Assembly: GCF_021729155.1 (NCBI RefSeq)
Contig: NZ_JAJQYA010000013.1
Coordinates: 62,001 to 126,000 of the forward strand
DNA from: Membranihabitans marinus
Lineage (GTDB): Bacteria; Bacteroidota; Bacteroidia; Chitinophagales; Saprospiraceae
DNA: 64,000 bases
Reading direction: 5' to 3'
Shown here piece after piece: positions 7,969-18,068 of the stretch; within the stretch, counting starts at the first letter, position 1, and every line of letters starts with the position of its first letter. The position numbers and the translations under genes are program-made. The notes beneath the pieces were generated by a model that had not been told where the DNA came from, ran no database searches, and saw only the letters and a program-made list of their open reading frames with translations.

Positions 7969-10900
7969 ATGGAAATCAAATTTACAGAAAATTTAATTTT
8001 TCGGGACTGTCCTACATATATTTTAGGGCTACCCGCACAAAAAAAACGGTTTTGGATGAGAATCAGTTTTGTTTTGGTCACCAGTCTGGTAATGGGCATA
8101 CAAATGCTGATGGCTAGCGAGAGTTTTGGACAACGATTGAGGGCAGAGGTCATTCAATTGGATGTCGAAAATGAACAATTACCCGCAGTCTTTAAGAAAA
8201 TCGAAGATCAAACTACTTTTCGTTTTGCTTATGACCCTAGCGTTATTGATGCCTATCGGGTCAGTATTCGACGCAATGCCATCAATGTGGAGACAGCACT
8301 CAACCTTATCCTAGAGGGAACACCTTTGCATTATAAATTAATTAAGGATAAGGTGTTGATTTACAATCGAAAGACTAAGTCCGTAGTTAGGCCCATATCC
8401 ACCAAGGTAAATCATTTGTTTTTGGGACAGAAAATTCTCAAGGAATTAGAGATTAATCTTACCGGTAAAGTGGTTGATTCCGATGGCAATCCATTAATTG
8501 GGGTCAATGTTTTGGTCAAAGGAAGTGATAAAGGTACAGCTACTGATTTTGATGGTAATTTTTCGATCAAGGATGTCGATGAGCAAGCTGTGTTACTGAT
8601 ATCTTATATCGGATATCAAACCCAAGAAGTGGCTGTAGCGGGTAAGACTAATTTAACCATTACCCTAATAGAAGATTCACAGACTTTAGATGAAGTCGTA
8701 GTGGTGGGATATGGAACGCAGAAAAAGGTAACGTTAACGGGGTCTGTTTCTGATGTGAAAGGAAGTACATTGGCGAAGAATCCAGGTACAAATTTAAGTA
8801 ACTCTCTTTCTGGTTTACTTCCAGGTATTATCACTAGAAGTTCTTCTGGGGAGCCAGGGCGAGATAATGCATTGGTTTTGGTACGGGGACGCAATACAAC
8901 AGGGAGTACCAGTCCCCTAGTAGTGGTTGATGGAATCCAAGGTTTTTCTGGATGGGAGAGAATCAATAAGGAAGATATAGAATCGATTACGGTTCTAAAA
9001 GATGCTTCAGCAGCGATTTATGGAGCACGGGCAGCCAATGGAGTTATATTGATCACAACCAAGCGTGGAAGTGTTGATAAGCCAACTATTAGCTACTCTT
9101 TTAATCAAGGTATTAGTACTCCAACAAGAGTACCAGATATGGCAAGTTCAGCAACTTTCGCCAGTTATCTCAATCAATTGGATGTAGAGAAAGGAACTAC
9201 GCCAAGATATACAGAAGCTGAATTGCAAAAATTTAGAGACGGCAGTGACCCGAATTATCGAAATGTAGATTGGCATGGTAGTGTATTGAAAAAAACAACT
9301 CCTCAAAGTCGTCATAATTTGAATTTGAGAGGAGGTAGTGAAAATATTCAATATTCAGTATCTGGATCATTTTCTAATGAGAATAGTATATTTAAAGAGG
9401 GTAGTCTTAATTTTAAAAATTATTCATTGTTTTCGAATCTGGATTTTAAAATTAATGATTATTTGAGTGTGGGCGTAGATGTCAATAGCATCTATGACAT
9501 CGGTAATTACCCTACCGCAAACACGAGCACTACGTTTGCAGCCTTACGTCAGATTCCATTTTACCCAGTATATTGGGATAATGGATTGCCATCTGCAGGT
9601 ATTGAGAGAGGTGAAAACCCCATTGTTATGTCTTCTTCTCTTTCAGGGAACCTAAGCGATAAAACTCAACGAAATATCATTAAAGGATCATTTGATCTAA
9701 AATTACCTTGGGTAGAAGGATTGGGAATAGACGGGTATTATGCGTATACCAATAATAATACCTTAGAAAAATTATGGCAAACACCGTGGACTGTATATGA
9801 TTACGATGCAAGTAATGATGAATATATTCCTAAAACAGGAGGTGGAATCACAAATCCGCAATTACAACAATCTCAATCAACTTACCAGCGTAATTTGATC
9901 AATTTGAGATTGAAATATGAATTTTCTATCGACAAACACAATTTCAATACTTTCGTAGCTGTAGAGCAGGAAGAAAGTAAAAACAGTTCATTTTCTGCCA
10001 AAAGAATTAATTACTTATCCAGATCTATTGATGAGTTATTTGCAGGTAGTTTGGCCGATCAAGCCACTTCTGGAGTAAGTAGTGATTTTGGTCGAAAAAA
10101 TTTATTTGGTAGGATTAACTATTCCTATGACGAGAAGTATTTATTGGACTTTAATTACCGATACGATGGTTCTTCTGCTTTCCCTGAGGGACAGCAATTT
10201 GGGTTCTTCCCAGGGTTGTCTTTGGGATGGAGATTGTCGGAGGAGAATTTTTTAAGTGGATTCTCTAATTTGGATAACTTAAAACTTCGATTCTCGACAG
10301 GTAAAATTGGTAACGATGCCATTAGTCCATTTCAATATTTAAGATTGTATTATTTGGGAAATACAGGTTTGCCATTTGGAGCAGATCTTGTACCTGATTT
10401 AGGTTTGGTCTCTGGTGTGGTTCCCAACCCCAATATTACTTGGGAAGAAGCCAATCTTACTAATATTGGTATCGATGCAGGATTTTGGGAAGGAAAGTTT
10501 GGTTTTGAAATTGATGTGTTTAAGCAGCGTAGATCCAATATCTTAACTCAACGTAATTTGTCAGTACCTAACTTTACCGGTCTAGTGTTACCAGTTGAAA
10601 ATATTGGTATCGTAGAGAACAAAGGGATTGAACTTCAGTTGAATCACCAAGACTATAAAGGAGATTTCTCTTATCGTTTGGGAGCCAATGTGTCCTATGC
10701 AAGAAATAAAATTATAGATATCGATGAGGCTCAGAATGTACCAGAATGGCAAAAGTCTGAAGGAAATGTCCTCGGTTCTACTTTGTTGTATGAAAGTTTA
10801 GGAATTATCAGAACACAAGAACAATTGGAAAGTTTACCTCTTTATCCAGGTTCCCAAATTGGTGATTTGTATTATAGAGATTTTAATGAAGATGGAAAAA

Positions 10901-11409
10901 TTACAGCATCTGATAGAATAAGGACTGATCATACCAATGTTCCTGAAGTGACTTTTGGATTTAATGCCGGTTTTGAATACAAGGATTTTTCATTGTTTAT
11001 GAATTTTGCAGGTGCTACCAATTTTTGGCAGCAGTATCGTATATATTCATCAGAAGGGGTTAGTAATTTAGAAGATGTATTGGCCAATAGATATACTGAG
11101 GGAAGTATGGATTCAAAATATCCTCGACTTCCTAGGTTGAGCAGTGAAAGTGAGCCAAGTGGATTGCCTTCTACTTTCTGGCAAAAAGATGCGACATATT
11201 TGAAATTGCGAAACGTTGAATTAACCTATACTTTGCCCGATGCTGTTATAGAAAAACTTGGCATAGGCTCTTTGAATATCTATGTTAATGGTAGCAACCT
11301 ATTAACTTTTGATTCATTGAAATGGGCTGATCCAGAGGCTACCGGAGCATTGGCCAATAGCTATCCGCAAGCCAAAATTTATAATATAGGATTTAATCTA
11401 TCATTCTAA
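7969..11409 (+). CDS. SusC/RagA TonB-linked outer-membrane transporter with STN signalling domain
   Basis: A 1146-residue TonB-dependent importer. A long N-terminal leader with a hydrophobic segment (about 30-52) is followed by an STN/secretin domain (about 57-130, VIQLDVENEQLPAVFKKIEDQT). Then come a CarboxypepD-reg-like domain (about 165-240, GKVVDSDGNPLIGVNVLVKG), the SusC signature with VVVGYGTQKKVTLTGSV, the plug, and a 22-strand barrel ending in KIYNIGFNLSF. The STN domain shows it signals to FecR just upstream. susD follows after 5 bases. No glycan enzyme is encoded nearby, so the imported ligand may not be a typical polysaccharide. Confidence 0.95.
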   Translation: MEIKFTENLIFRDCPTYILGLPAQKKRFWMRISFVLVTSLVMGIQMLMASESFGQRLRAEVIQLDVENEQLPAVFKKIEDQTTFRFAYDPSVIDAYRVSIRRNAINVETALNLILEGTPLHYKLIKDKVLIYNRKTKSVVRPISTKVNHLFLGQKILKELEINLTGKVVDSDGNPLIGVNVLVKGSDKGTATDFDGNFSIKDVDEQAVLLISYIGYQTQEVAVAGKTNLTITLIEDSQTLDEVVVVGYGTQKKVTLTGSVSDVKGSTLAKNPGTNLSNSLSGLLPGIITRSSSGEPGRDNALVLVRGRNTTGSTSPLVVVDGIQGFSGWERINKEDIESITVLKDASAAIYGARAANGVILITTKRGSVDKPTISYSFNQGISTPTRVPDMASSATFASYLNQLDVEKGTTPRYTEAELQKFRDGSDPNYRNVDWHGSVLKKTTPQSRHNLNLRGGSENIQYSVSGSFSNENSIFKEGSLNFKNYSLFSNLDFKINDYLSVGVDVNSIYDIGNYPTANTSTTFAALRQIPFYPVYWDNGLPSAGIERGENPIVMSSSLSGNLSDKTQRNIIKGSFDLKLPWVEGLGIDGYYAYTNNNTLEKLWQTPWTVYDYDASNDEYIPKTGGGITNPQLQQSQSTYQRNLINLRLKYEFSIDKHNFNTFVAVEQEESKNSSFSAKRINYLSRSIDELFAGSLADQATSGVSSDFGRKNLFGRINYSYDEKYLLDFNYRYDGSSAFPEGQQFGFFPGLSLGWRLSEENFLSGFSNLDNLKLRFSTGKIGNDAISPFQYLRLYYLGNTGLPFGADLVPDLGLVSGVVPNPNITWEEANLTNIGIDAGFWEGKFGFEIDVFKQRRSNILTQRNLSVPNFTGLVLPVENIGIVENKGIELQLNHQDYKGDFSYRLGANVSYARNKIIDIDEAQNVPEWQKSEGNVLGSTLLYESLGIIRTQEQLESLPLYPGSQIGDLYYRDFNEDGKITASDRIRTDHTNVPEVTFGFNAGFEYKDFSLFMNFAGATNFWQQYRIYSSEGVSNLEDVLANRYTEGSMDSKYPRLPRLSSESEPSGLPSTFWQKDATYLKLRNVELTYTLPDAVIEKLGIGSLNIYVNGSNLLTFDSLKWADPEATGALANSYPQAKIYNIGFNLSF

Positions 11410-11414
11410 AAATT

Positions 11415-13088
11415 ATGAAAATGAATTTACTTACAACTATAAAATTAAAATATACAGGGGTAAAACTAGGATACGCTTTCTTAGTGTCCATACTTCTTTA
11501 TACCAGTATTTCATGTAATGACAATGTATTGGATATAGCACCATCCGATCGATATTCTGATTTAGAGGTGTGGCAAGATGGTGGATTAATTGAAGCTTTC
11601 GTTAATAATGCCTATGCCGTAGTACCCACAGGGTTCTTGTATCCTTTTAGAAATAATTTAAGCTGTTATGCAGACGAAATTTATTACCGAGGAGGGGGGA
11701 CAGATTATATCAATGCTGGAGATATTACTGCTGATCGTTTATACAATTTGGATCGATGGAATGGCTCCCAAAGTTACTGGGACGTGGTAACCAAAACCAA
11801 TATATTTTTTCAAAATATTGGAACATCCGAAATTGATGAAGATTTAAAAGCAAGAATGAAAGGGGAGATGAATTTCCTTAGAGCATATGCGTATTTTATG
11901 TTAAATCAAATGTGGGGAGGGGTTCCATTAATCACAGAACCTTTTGAATTGGATAGTAATTTCGATGTGCCTAGAGCTAGTTATGATGAATGTATGAATT
12001 TTGTAATTCAAGAATTGGATAATGCTATTGCCCTGTTGCCAACTACTTATGCAGATGAGGATTTAGGAAGAGTGACTAAAGGGTCAGCCTTGGCACTTAA
12101 ATCTAGGGCTACATTGTATGCCGCAAGTCCATTGGTTAATAAATCCAATGATATGGCAAAGTGGCAGGAAGCTGCAGATGCAGCTAAGGCAGTAATTGAT
12201 CTAGGTGTTTATTCTCTGTTTAACAATTATAAAACTTTGTTCCTTAGAGAGAATATGTATAATTCTGAGATTATTTGGGCTAAACCTTTTAATTATCCCA
12301 TTAGTACAGAAAGAAGTTTTGTAGAATTAGCATTATACCCCAATGGATATGGAGGGTATGGACAACCACACCCCATTCAGAATATTATCGACGATTATGA
12401 GACGACGAATGGTTTGTTGCCTGAAAATGATCCTAGCTACGATGATCAAAATCCCTATGTCAATAGAGATCCACGATTCTATTATAGTATTTTCTATGAT
12501 GGAGCTCCATTTCAAGGGAGAGAAGTACAAACCTACTTGCCCGGAGGGTTGGATACTAGAGAGAGTCCCATCTCTCCGTGGAATGCAACAGAAACTTCCT
12601 ATTATTTGAGAAAGTTTTGTGACGATAAAATCGAAGGACCCAATACTATAAATCAAGGAAATTCTCCTTATATCTTTATTCGCTATGCAGAAGTGTTACT
12701 CAACTATGCTGAAGCGATGTATCATTTAGGCGATGAAGCTACTTGTAGAGAATATCTAAATATGATCAGAAGTAGACCTGGAGTTGAAATGCCTCCAATT
12801 ACTGAAAGTGGAGACGAATTATTGGCTCGAATGAGAAATGAACGCAGAATTGAGTTAGCTTTTGAAGAACAACGATATTTTGATGTTCGCAGATGGATGA
12901 TAGCACCAGAAGTATTAAATGAAAATGCATCGCGAATGGAAATCTATAGAGATCCAGATACCGGTAAAAAGACTTATACCGTAGCAGAGTTTAATGAGCG
13001 CTCGTTTAGTGATAAAAATTATTGGTTACCTATTCCTTTATCTGAAATTGAAAAGGATGCAAACCTAGAGCAGAATCCAGGATATTAA
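11415..13088 (+). CDS. SusD/RagB-family outer-membrane lipoprotein
   Basis: A 557-residue surface lipoprotein that forms the lid of the SusC channel and captures ligand. The lipobox is around residue 33 (LLYTSISC, then NDNVLDIAPSD). The TPR-like N-terminal half contains EMNFLRAYAYFMLNQMWGGVPLI, the usual SusD-like region. The C-terminal half has YIFIRYAEVLLNYAEAM, RNERRIELAFEEQRYFDVRRW and the closing IPLSEIEKDANLEQNPGY. Five bases after susC; a hydrolase gene follows after 32 bases, so one transcript is likely. Confidence 0.95.
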   Translation: MKMNLLTTIKLKYTGVKLGYAFLVSILLYTSISCNDNVLDIAPSDRYSDLEVWQDGGLIEAFVNNAYAVVPTGFLYPFRNNLSCYADEIYYRGGGTDYINAGDITADRLYNLDRWNGSQSYWDVVTKTNIFFQNIGTSEIDEDLKARMKGEMNFLRAYAYFMLNQMWGGVPLITEPFELDSNFDVPRASYDECMNFVIQELDNAIALLPTTYADEDLGRVTKGSALALKSRATLYAASPLVNKSNDMAKWQEAADAAKAVIDLGVYSLFNNYKTLFLRENMYNSEIIWAKPFNYPISTERSFVELALYPNGYGGYGQPHPIQNIIDDYETTNGLLPENDPSYDDQNPYVNRDPRFYYSIFYDGAPFQGREVQTYLPGGLDTRESPISPWNATETSYYLRKFCDDKIEGPNTINQGNSPYIFIRYAEVLLNYAEAMYHLGDEATCREYLNMIRSRPGVEMPPITESGDELLARMRNERRIELAFEEQRYFDVRRWMIAPEVLNENASRMEIYRDPDTGKKTYTVAEFNERSFSDKNYWLPIPLSEIEKDANLEQNPGY

Positions 13089-13120
13089 TGACTAAATTGT
13101 AGGAGCAATAACTGTAGACT

Positions 13121-15160
13121 ATGAAATCCATTCTCTTTTTTTTAATTCTTTTTATAGCGCATTTTGGAAATCCCATATTCGGTCAAGAAAAAATTCCAAA
13201 TGTGTATCAAGAAGAGGGACTGGATTTCGTAGCTTCTACCCTAAATCACAAGGCCTTATTGGCTTATTACAATCATCCTGTTCCCAGTTACAAAGCAGAT
13301 TGGGAATCATATAAATCTTTGTTAAGATCTAGGGTAGAGGAAAAAACAGGATTGAAGCGATATCCCGATCTTCCTTTGGATTATCACGAAACCCAAAGTC
13401 ATTCCATCAACGGAATTACAGTAAAAAACATTTACTTTCAGACCAGACCTGGCGTATACGCTACTGCCAACTTGTACATTCCCAGTGGAGAAGGACCTTT
13501 TCCGGCTGTAATTACTATGATGGGCCATGGAAGCAATGCTAAATTATATGATTTATACCAGTCCATAGGGCAAACATTGGCAGTAAATGGCTATGTGTCC
13601 TTGAATATTGATCCCTGGGGCTCAGGAGAACGAGCAACTGTAGATGGACAACATGAATATCATGGATCCAATCTCGGTGCTTCACTTTTTAATATTGGAG
13701 AGTCTCTTATGGGAATGCAATTGACGGACAATATCAGAGGAGTAGACTTACTAACTTCACTTTCCTTTGTGGATAAAACCAAAATTGCAGCTACTGGATC
13801 TAGTGGTGGTGGGAATCAAACCATGTGGTTGACGGCCATGGATGAACGAATTCAGGTCGGTATGCCGGTGGTTAGTGTAGGTACTTTTCAATCCTATATT
13901 ATGAGCAGTAATTGTGTATGTGAAACATTGATCGATGGATTGACCTATACCGAAGAGTCCTCTGTCTTGGGCATGGTTGCTCCCAGAGTATTAAAAATAT
14001 GTTCGGCAGCTAAAGAGTCTAATAAAGCATTTTTCCCCGAAGAAATGAAGAGAAGCTATAACAATGCTTTACCCGTGTTTGAATTTTATGGTAGTGGACA
14101 TCATTTAACCAATCAAATCTTTGAAACCACTCATGGGTATCATCCTGAGATGAGAGAAGCACTATTGGGCTTATTGGATTTTCACTTTAAAGGGATCGGT
14201 GATGGAATGCCCAGACCAGAAAAGCCATTCGAATTACTGGAAGCTGCCGATTTAAAGGTGTTTATAGATGGTCAAAGACCATCAAAAATTGTTACAACTA
14301 TGGCCTACTGTCAACAAAGAGGTCGTGATCTTAAGAATGAGATTCGAGGGTCTAAATCAATAGATCTTGAGGAAAAGAAATCCCTTTTATCTGGATTGCT
14401 AAAGCAAGATAGAGTTACAGAAAAACCTGTGGTTTTTCAACTGTCAAAAGAATTGGGTTGGGAACGGTATTCCTTTCAGGTGAAGGATGGAACATTAATC
14501 CCCGTTCTAATAAAACGAAATTCTCATGACTCGGGAAAGTATCTAATCATTGGAAGACCTAAAGGTAAGTCGGTTGTAGAAAACAAAATAATCGACGATG
14601 CTTTAAGGGATGGTTATCATGTGTGCCTGATCGATTTTTATGGTAGTGGAGAAGCTGCTTCTCCTGCAGAGGCTACTTTAAATGGAAGTTATTTGCCCGA
14701 TTTTCACACGACGGCGAGAGCTGAATTGTGGTTAGGGTCTTCGATTTCGGGAATCTGGACACAGCAGTTGAATCATGTGATTGATTGGCTAAAAATAGAG
14801 CAAAAAGCAAAGACTATTGATGTCGATATGTCGAAAGAACTGGGGCCTGTGGCCTTGTTTTATTCCGCACTGTATGATCCTTTAAATTCAATTACATTGA
14901 GAGATGCACCGGTGAGTTATGTTTTTGACACAAGAGAGAATATTGATTATTATTCAATGGCTTTGCCCATTCCCAAGATTTTACAGTGGGGTGACCTTTC
15001 TTTGGTTGCAGCTATGTCTCAGTCGAATATTTATTTTGAAAACCCTCGAACCGCTTCGGGAAATCTAATAACCCCATCGGACTGGAAGTTGTTTGAAGCA
15101 GAATATCGTGATTTCAAGAAAACGTTACAAGTAAAAAATGGTTCAATCGATAAAAAGTAG
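13121..15160 (+). CDS. Secreted two-domain alpha/beta hydrolase (acetyl-xylan-esterase/Abhydrolase_7-like)
   Basis: A 679-residue exported protein (signal peptide about 1-21). The first alpha/beta-hydrolase domain (about 90-360) has an oxyanion-type GHGSNAK loop at about 135-141, DPWGSGER at 164-171, the nucleophile elbow GSSGG with Ser228, and a candidate catalytic His in HGYHPEMREA (338-345). The second domain (about 470-670) again shows LIIGRPKG...VCLIDFYGSGEA but has no GxSxG elbow, so it looks non-catalytic. Related proteins are annotated as acetyl-xylan esterases or dienelactone-hydrolase-like; the real substrate is unknown. It follows susD by 32 bases and is 2 bases before the M19-like gene. 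Confidence 0.8.
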   Translation: MKSILFFLILFIAHFGNPIFGQEKIPNVYQEEGLDFVASTLNHKALLAYYNHPVPSYKADWESYKSLLRSRVEEKTGLKRYPDLPLDYHETQSHSINGITVKNIYFQTRPGVYATANLYIPSGEGPFPAVITMMGHGSNAKLYDLYQSIGQTLAVNGYVSLNIDPWGSGERATVDGQHEYHGSNLGASLFNIGESLMGMQLTDNIRGVDLLTSLSFVDKTKIAATGSSGGGNQTMWLTAMDERIQVGMPVVSVGTFQSYIMSSNCVCETLIDGLTYTEESSVLGMVAPRVLKICSAAKESNKAFFPEEMKRSYNNALPVFEFYGSGHHLTNQIFETTHGYHPEMREALLGLLDFHFKGIGDGMPRPEKPFELLEAADLKVFIDGQRPSKIVTTMAYCQQRGRDLKNEIRGSKSIDLEEKKSLLSGLLKQDRVTEKPVVFQLSKELGWERYSFQVKDGTLIPVLIKRNSHDSGKYLIIGRPKGKSVVENKIIDDALRDGYHVCLIDFYGSGEAASPAEATLNGSYLPDFHTTARAELWLGSSISGIWTQQLNHVIDWLKIEQKAKTIDVDMSKELGPVALFYSALYDPLNSITLRDAPVSYVFDTRENIDYYSMALPIPKILQWGDLSLVAAMSQSNIYFENPRTASGNLITPSDWKLFEAEYRDFKKTLQVKNGSIDKK

Positions 15161-15162
15161 AT

Positions 15163-16524
15163 ATGAAGGATAAACAGGCAAGACGGAAATTTTTAAAAGG
15201 ACTCGGAGTAACTGGATCAGTATTTTCTCTAGCTCCAATGACTATGGATAATTTATGGACTCCTAACATTCAGTCAAAGTCAAATACATCTAAACCCAAT
15301 TTCGTCACAAGTTATAACAAAACGATTGATGAGGCCAGAGAAGTGGCCTTAGATATATTGAAGCCTTCAAAGCGGGATCTTGAACACGGATTGGAATTAC
15401 ATAGAGCATCGATAGTATTTGATACCTATGGTTTTATGCCACGTTCTGCCTATGACGGTGATGCTATTGCTCAATTGGTTAATAGTGGAGCTTCATTATT
15501 GGAGATTAATAATATGAAAGAAGACCATTCTATGACACGGATGGTTTCTAATGCTATAGAATATCAGGAAGTTAAGTTGGGCTGGGAAGCATCTGGTGTA
15601 ACTTGTGTATTTCAAAATACGGGCGAAGAGAGCAATACCATTAAGGTGTTGTTAAAGCGATTAGCTAGGTTTATGCACGTTACAGATAGTATACCGAAAC
15701 TGGTTCAAAAAGCATTGACGGTAGAAGATATTCGTTTGGCAAAGTCGGAAGGTAGACACGCCTTGTGTTTTAGTGGCAACGGAGTACCTATGGCTTTGGA
15801 TATGACATCACTTGAAGAGGAATTGGAGTATATCCGGATATTTTATCAATTAGGTATTCGAATGATGCACCTTACTTATAATCGCCGAAATCTAATTGGT
15901 GATGGTTGTGGTGAGACCTCTGATGGAGGCTTAAGTGATTTTGGTCGGGCAGTAGTCAAAAGAATGAATGAGCAAGGCGTAATTGTAGATATTGCACATT
16001 CCGGTTGGCAGACGAGTTTGGAAGCCGCTCAATTATCTACTAAACCCATGGTGGCAAGCCATACCACAGCGACAAGTTTGAAACATCATATCCGATCCAA
16101 ACCCGATAATGTTATTCGGGCCATTGCCGATACCGATGGCTATGTGGGTATATGTTCCATACCGCGTTTTCTAGGAGGTAAGGGAGATATTTCTGTTATG
16201 TTGGATCATATTGATTATGTGGCCAAAAAATTTGGACCTCAATATGTGGGTATAGGTACTGATGTGCCTTACAGTTCGAGTAATTTTTCTGTCGAGAATG
16301 CTAAAATTCCAAAATATAGAGGAGCGAGAACGCGCTGGGAGGCCTTATGGCCAGAGGATCCATTTAAGGAAACTCATCGAATGCGTCAGAGTATGTTGTG
16401 GACGAATTGGCCGCTTTTTACGGTGGGACTGGTGCAACGTGGATATTCTGATGACGACATTCAAAAGATGATTGGCGGCAATGCATTGCGTGTACTCAGT
16501 GCAAATAGTCAAGCTAAAGTTTAA
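15163..16524 (+). CDS. M19 (membrane dipeptidase)-like protein with degenerate metal site
   Basis: A 453-residue protein with a Tat-like leader (ARRKFLKGLG). The body aligns with M19 renal dipeptidases: the IRIFYQLGIRMMHLTYNRRN region (about 224-243), GVIVDIAHSGWQT with His279, MVASHTTATSLKHH with His300, and YVGIGTDVPY. M19 enzymes use two zinc ions held by HxD, a bridging Glu and two His. Here the first motif reads VFDTYG (86-90, no HxD), and the position of the bridging Glu is SGNG (about 204-207). Both later His remain. It may be a divergent hydrolase subgroup with another metal arrangement, or non-peptidase. It is 2 bases after the preceding hydrolase gene, so co-translated with it. Confidence 0.8.
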   Translation: MKDKQARRKFLKGLGVTGSVFSLAPMTMDNLWTPNIQSKSNTSKPNFVTSYNKTIDEAREVALDILKPSKRDLEHGLELHRASIVFDTYGFMPRSAYDGDAIAQLVNSGASLLEINNMKEDHSMTRMVSNAIEYQEVKLGWEASGVTCVFQNTGEESNTIKVLLKRLARFMHVTDSIPKLVQKALTVEDIRLAKSEGRHALCFSGNGVPMALDMTSLEEELEYIRIFYQLGIRMMHLTYNRRNLIGDGCGETSDGGLSDFGRAVVKRMNEQGVIVDIAHSGWQTSLEAAQLSTKPMVASHTTATSLKHHIRSKPDNVIRAIADTDGYVGICSIPRFLGGKGDISVMLDHIDYVAKKFGPQYVGIGTDVPYSSSNFSVENAKIPKYRGARTRWEALWPEDPFKETHRMRQSMLWTNWPLFTVGLVQRGYSDDDIQKMIGGNALRVLSANSQAKV

Positions 16525-16613
16525 ATGTTATTGTGGACGGTGTCAATATGTTAAGTATATTGGTTTTGGGTTAAATATATTTTTGCCTGGTTAATTTTTC
16601 AAAATATAAAAAA

Positions 16614-17984
16614 ATGAATCATAATAAAACAAGAATAAAATACCATCTTTTATTTGGAGCGGTATTTTTCTTTGCTATGATTTCCCAAACGCAAGCACAG
16701 GCGGTAATTAATAACAACCCCAATGCTAAACGACCTTATTCATTGGTAGAAGTGAATTCGCCTGGAAATACCGATATGGGGCTTCCTATGGTTATCCAAA
16801 ATGTGAAACTCATTGATGGATTAGGCAACAATCCGATAAATAATGCAACCGTAGTCATAGAAGGCAACAGGATAACTGCAGTTGGAAAAGCAAATTCTAT
16901 TGAGATTCCAAGTGAAGCTGAAGAGGTAGATGGTAGTGGTAAGACTTTGATGCCGGGATTATTAGATGCCCATCTTCATACTCTAAATAACAATAAAACA
17001 TTATTTACTTTTCTCAGTCACGGTGTCACGAGTTTGAGAGATCCAGGCCATCCCTTTCATTTTTATCAAGCTATGCAATTTGCCGATCATGTCCTACCCC
17101 GTGCCTTCTTAACTGGGGCTCATTTTGATGGATTTCCAGCTGTGTATCCCGATCATGGATTGATGATTAAAGATGTGGATCACGCTCGTCAAATGGTATT
17201 GCACCATGTGGAGAAAGGATCTTCAGCGATTAAGGTTTATTTTAGATTGCCATTGGAATATTACGAAACAGTGGTCAGTACAGCAGAACGATACCATATA
17301 CCGGTTATCGGTCATTTAGAATTGGTCGATGCCGATGATGCTATTTTGGCTGGAATGACAGGAATATAGCATGTAACTTCTTTTGGTACAGCCATCGCAG
17401 AACCTAGTGAAGCGAGGTCATTTAAAGAAAAAGTAAGTAATAATAGTAGTGCGCGTAGAGAAGGGCGATTTCGATTGTGGTCAACCATTGATTTAGAATC
17501 TGAACGAGTGAAAAAAGTGATCCAAATAGCTGCGGATAACAAGGCTTATTTATGTCCTACCCTAGCTACATTTGAGCGACAAAGAGGAGACGATAAAGTG
17601 GAACCGTATGAAGCTAAGGCATTTGAAAACATGGTAAAATTTGTTGGAATGGCCCATAAAGCAGGAGTGAAGATCGTGACGGGTTCTCATACCACAGGGA
17701 AATATGTGGATTTCGGATGGGCCTATCAAAGAGAAATGGAATTACTAGTACAAGCGGGCATGACGCCAATGGAAGTGATCAAAGCCAGTACTATAGACAA
17801 TGCAGAATATTTTCGAACAGAGAATCGACTTGGAAGCATTGAAGTAGGAAAATTGGCAGATATGATCTTGATAGATGGCGATCCAAGTCAGAATATAAAG
17901 GACATGTATAATATAGATCGAGTAATGCTAAATGGGATTTGGGTACCAACGGCAGATATTCAAGCTCAATATCAAAATAAATAG
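16614..17984 (+). pseudogene. Secreted amidohydrolase, interrupted by an in-frame amber codon
   Basis: One frame runs from the ATG at 16614 to the TAA ending at 17984 (457 codons) except for a TAG at 17367-17369, codon 252. Before the stop are a signal peptide, the imidazolonepropionase-like start domain (NVKLIDGLGNNPINNATVVIEG), the metal motif DAHLHT, Lys in AIKVYFRL and His in GHLELV. After it come HVTSFGTA, SHTTGKYVD and the C-terminal EVGKLADMILIDGDP. Relatives carry Glu directly before the His of EHVTS, so one base change GAG to TAG explains the break. The parts would be 251 residues plus a C-terminal piece that could restart at the ATG at 17475; neither has a full active site. A sequencing error is possible. 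Confidence 0.85.
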
Positions 17985-18068
17985 CGAACAGATAGAAAGT
18001 AATTCCTAAACAACTTGAGCTTTTGGATTACAGATATGATATTGAAGGCTCATCCAAAATAATATTAA

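Noticed and set aside
8735-8746. GGTAACGTTAAC as another LacI-type operator
   Set aside because: It lies inside the susC coding sequence in the conserved plug-start region and is an imperfect palindrome.
17367-17369. TAG as a recoded amino acid (pyrrolysine or another amber recoding)
   Set aside because: Only one in-frame TAG in one gene, at a site where relatives have Glu, one base from GAG. No pyrrolysine genes are seen. A nonsense change or read error is simpler.
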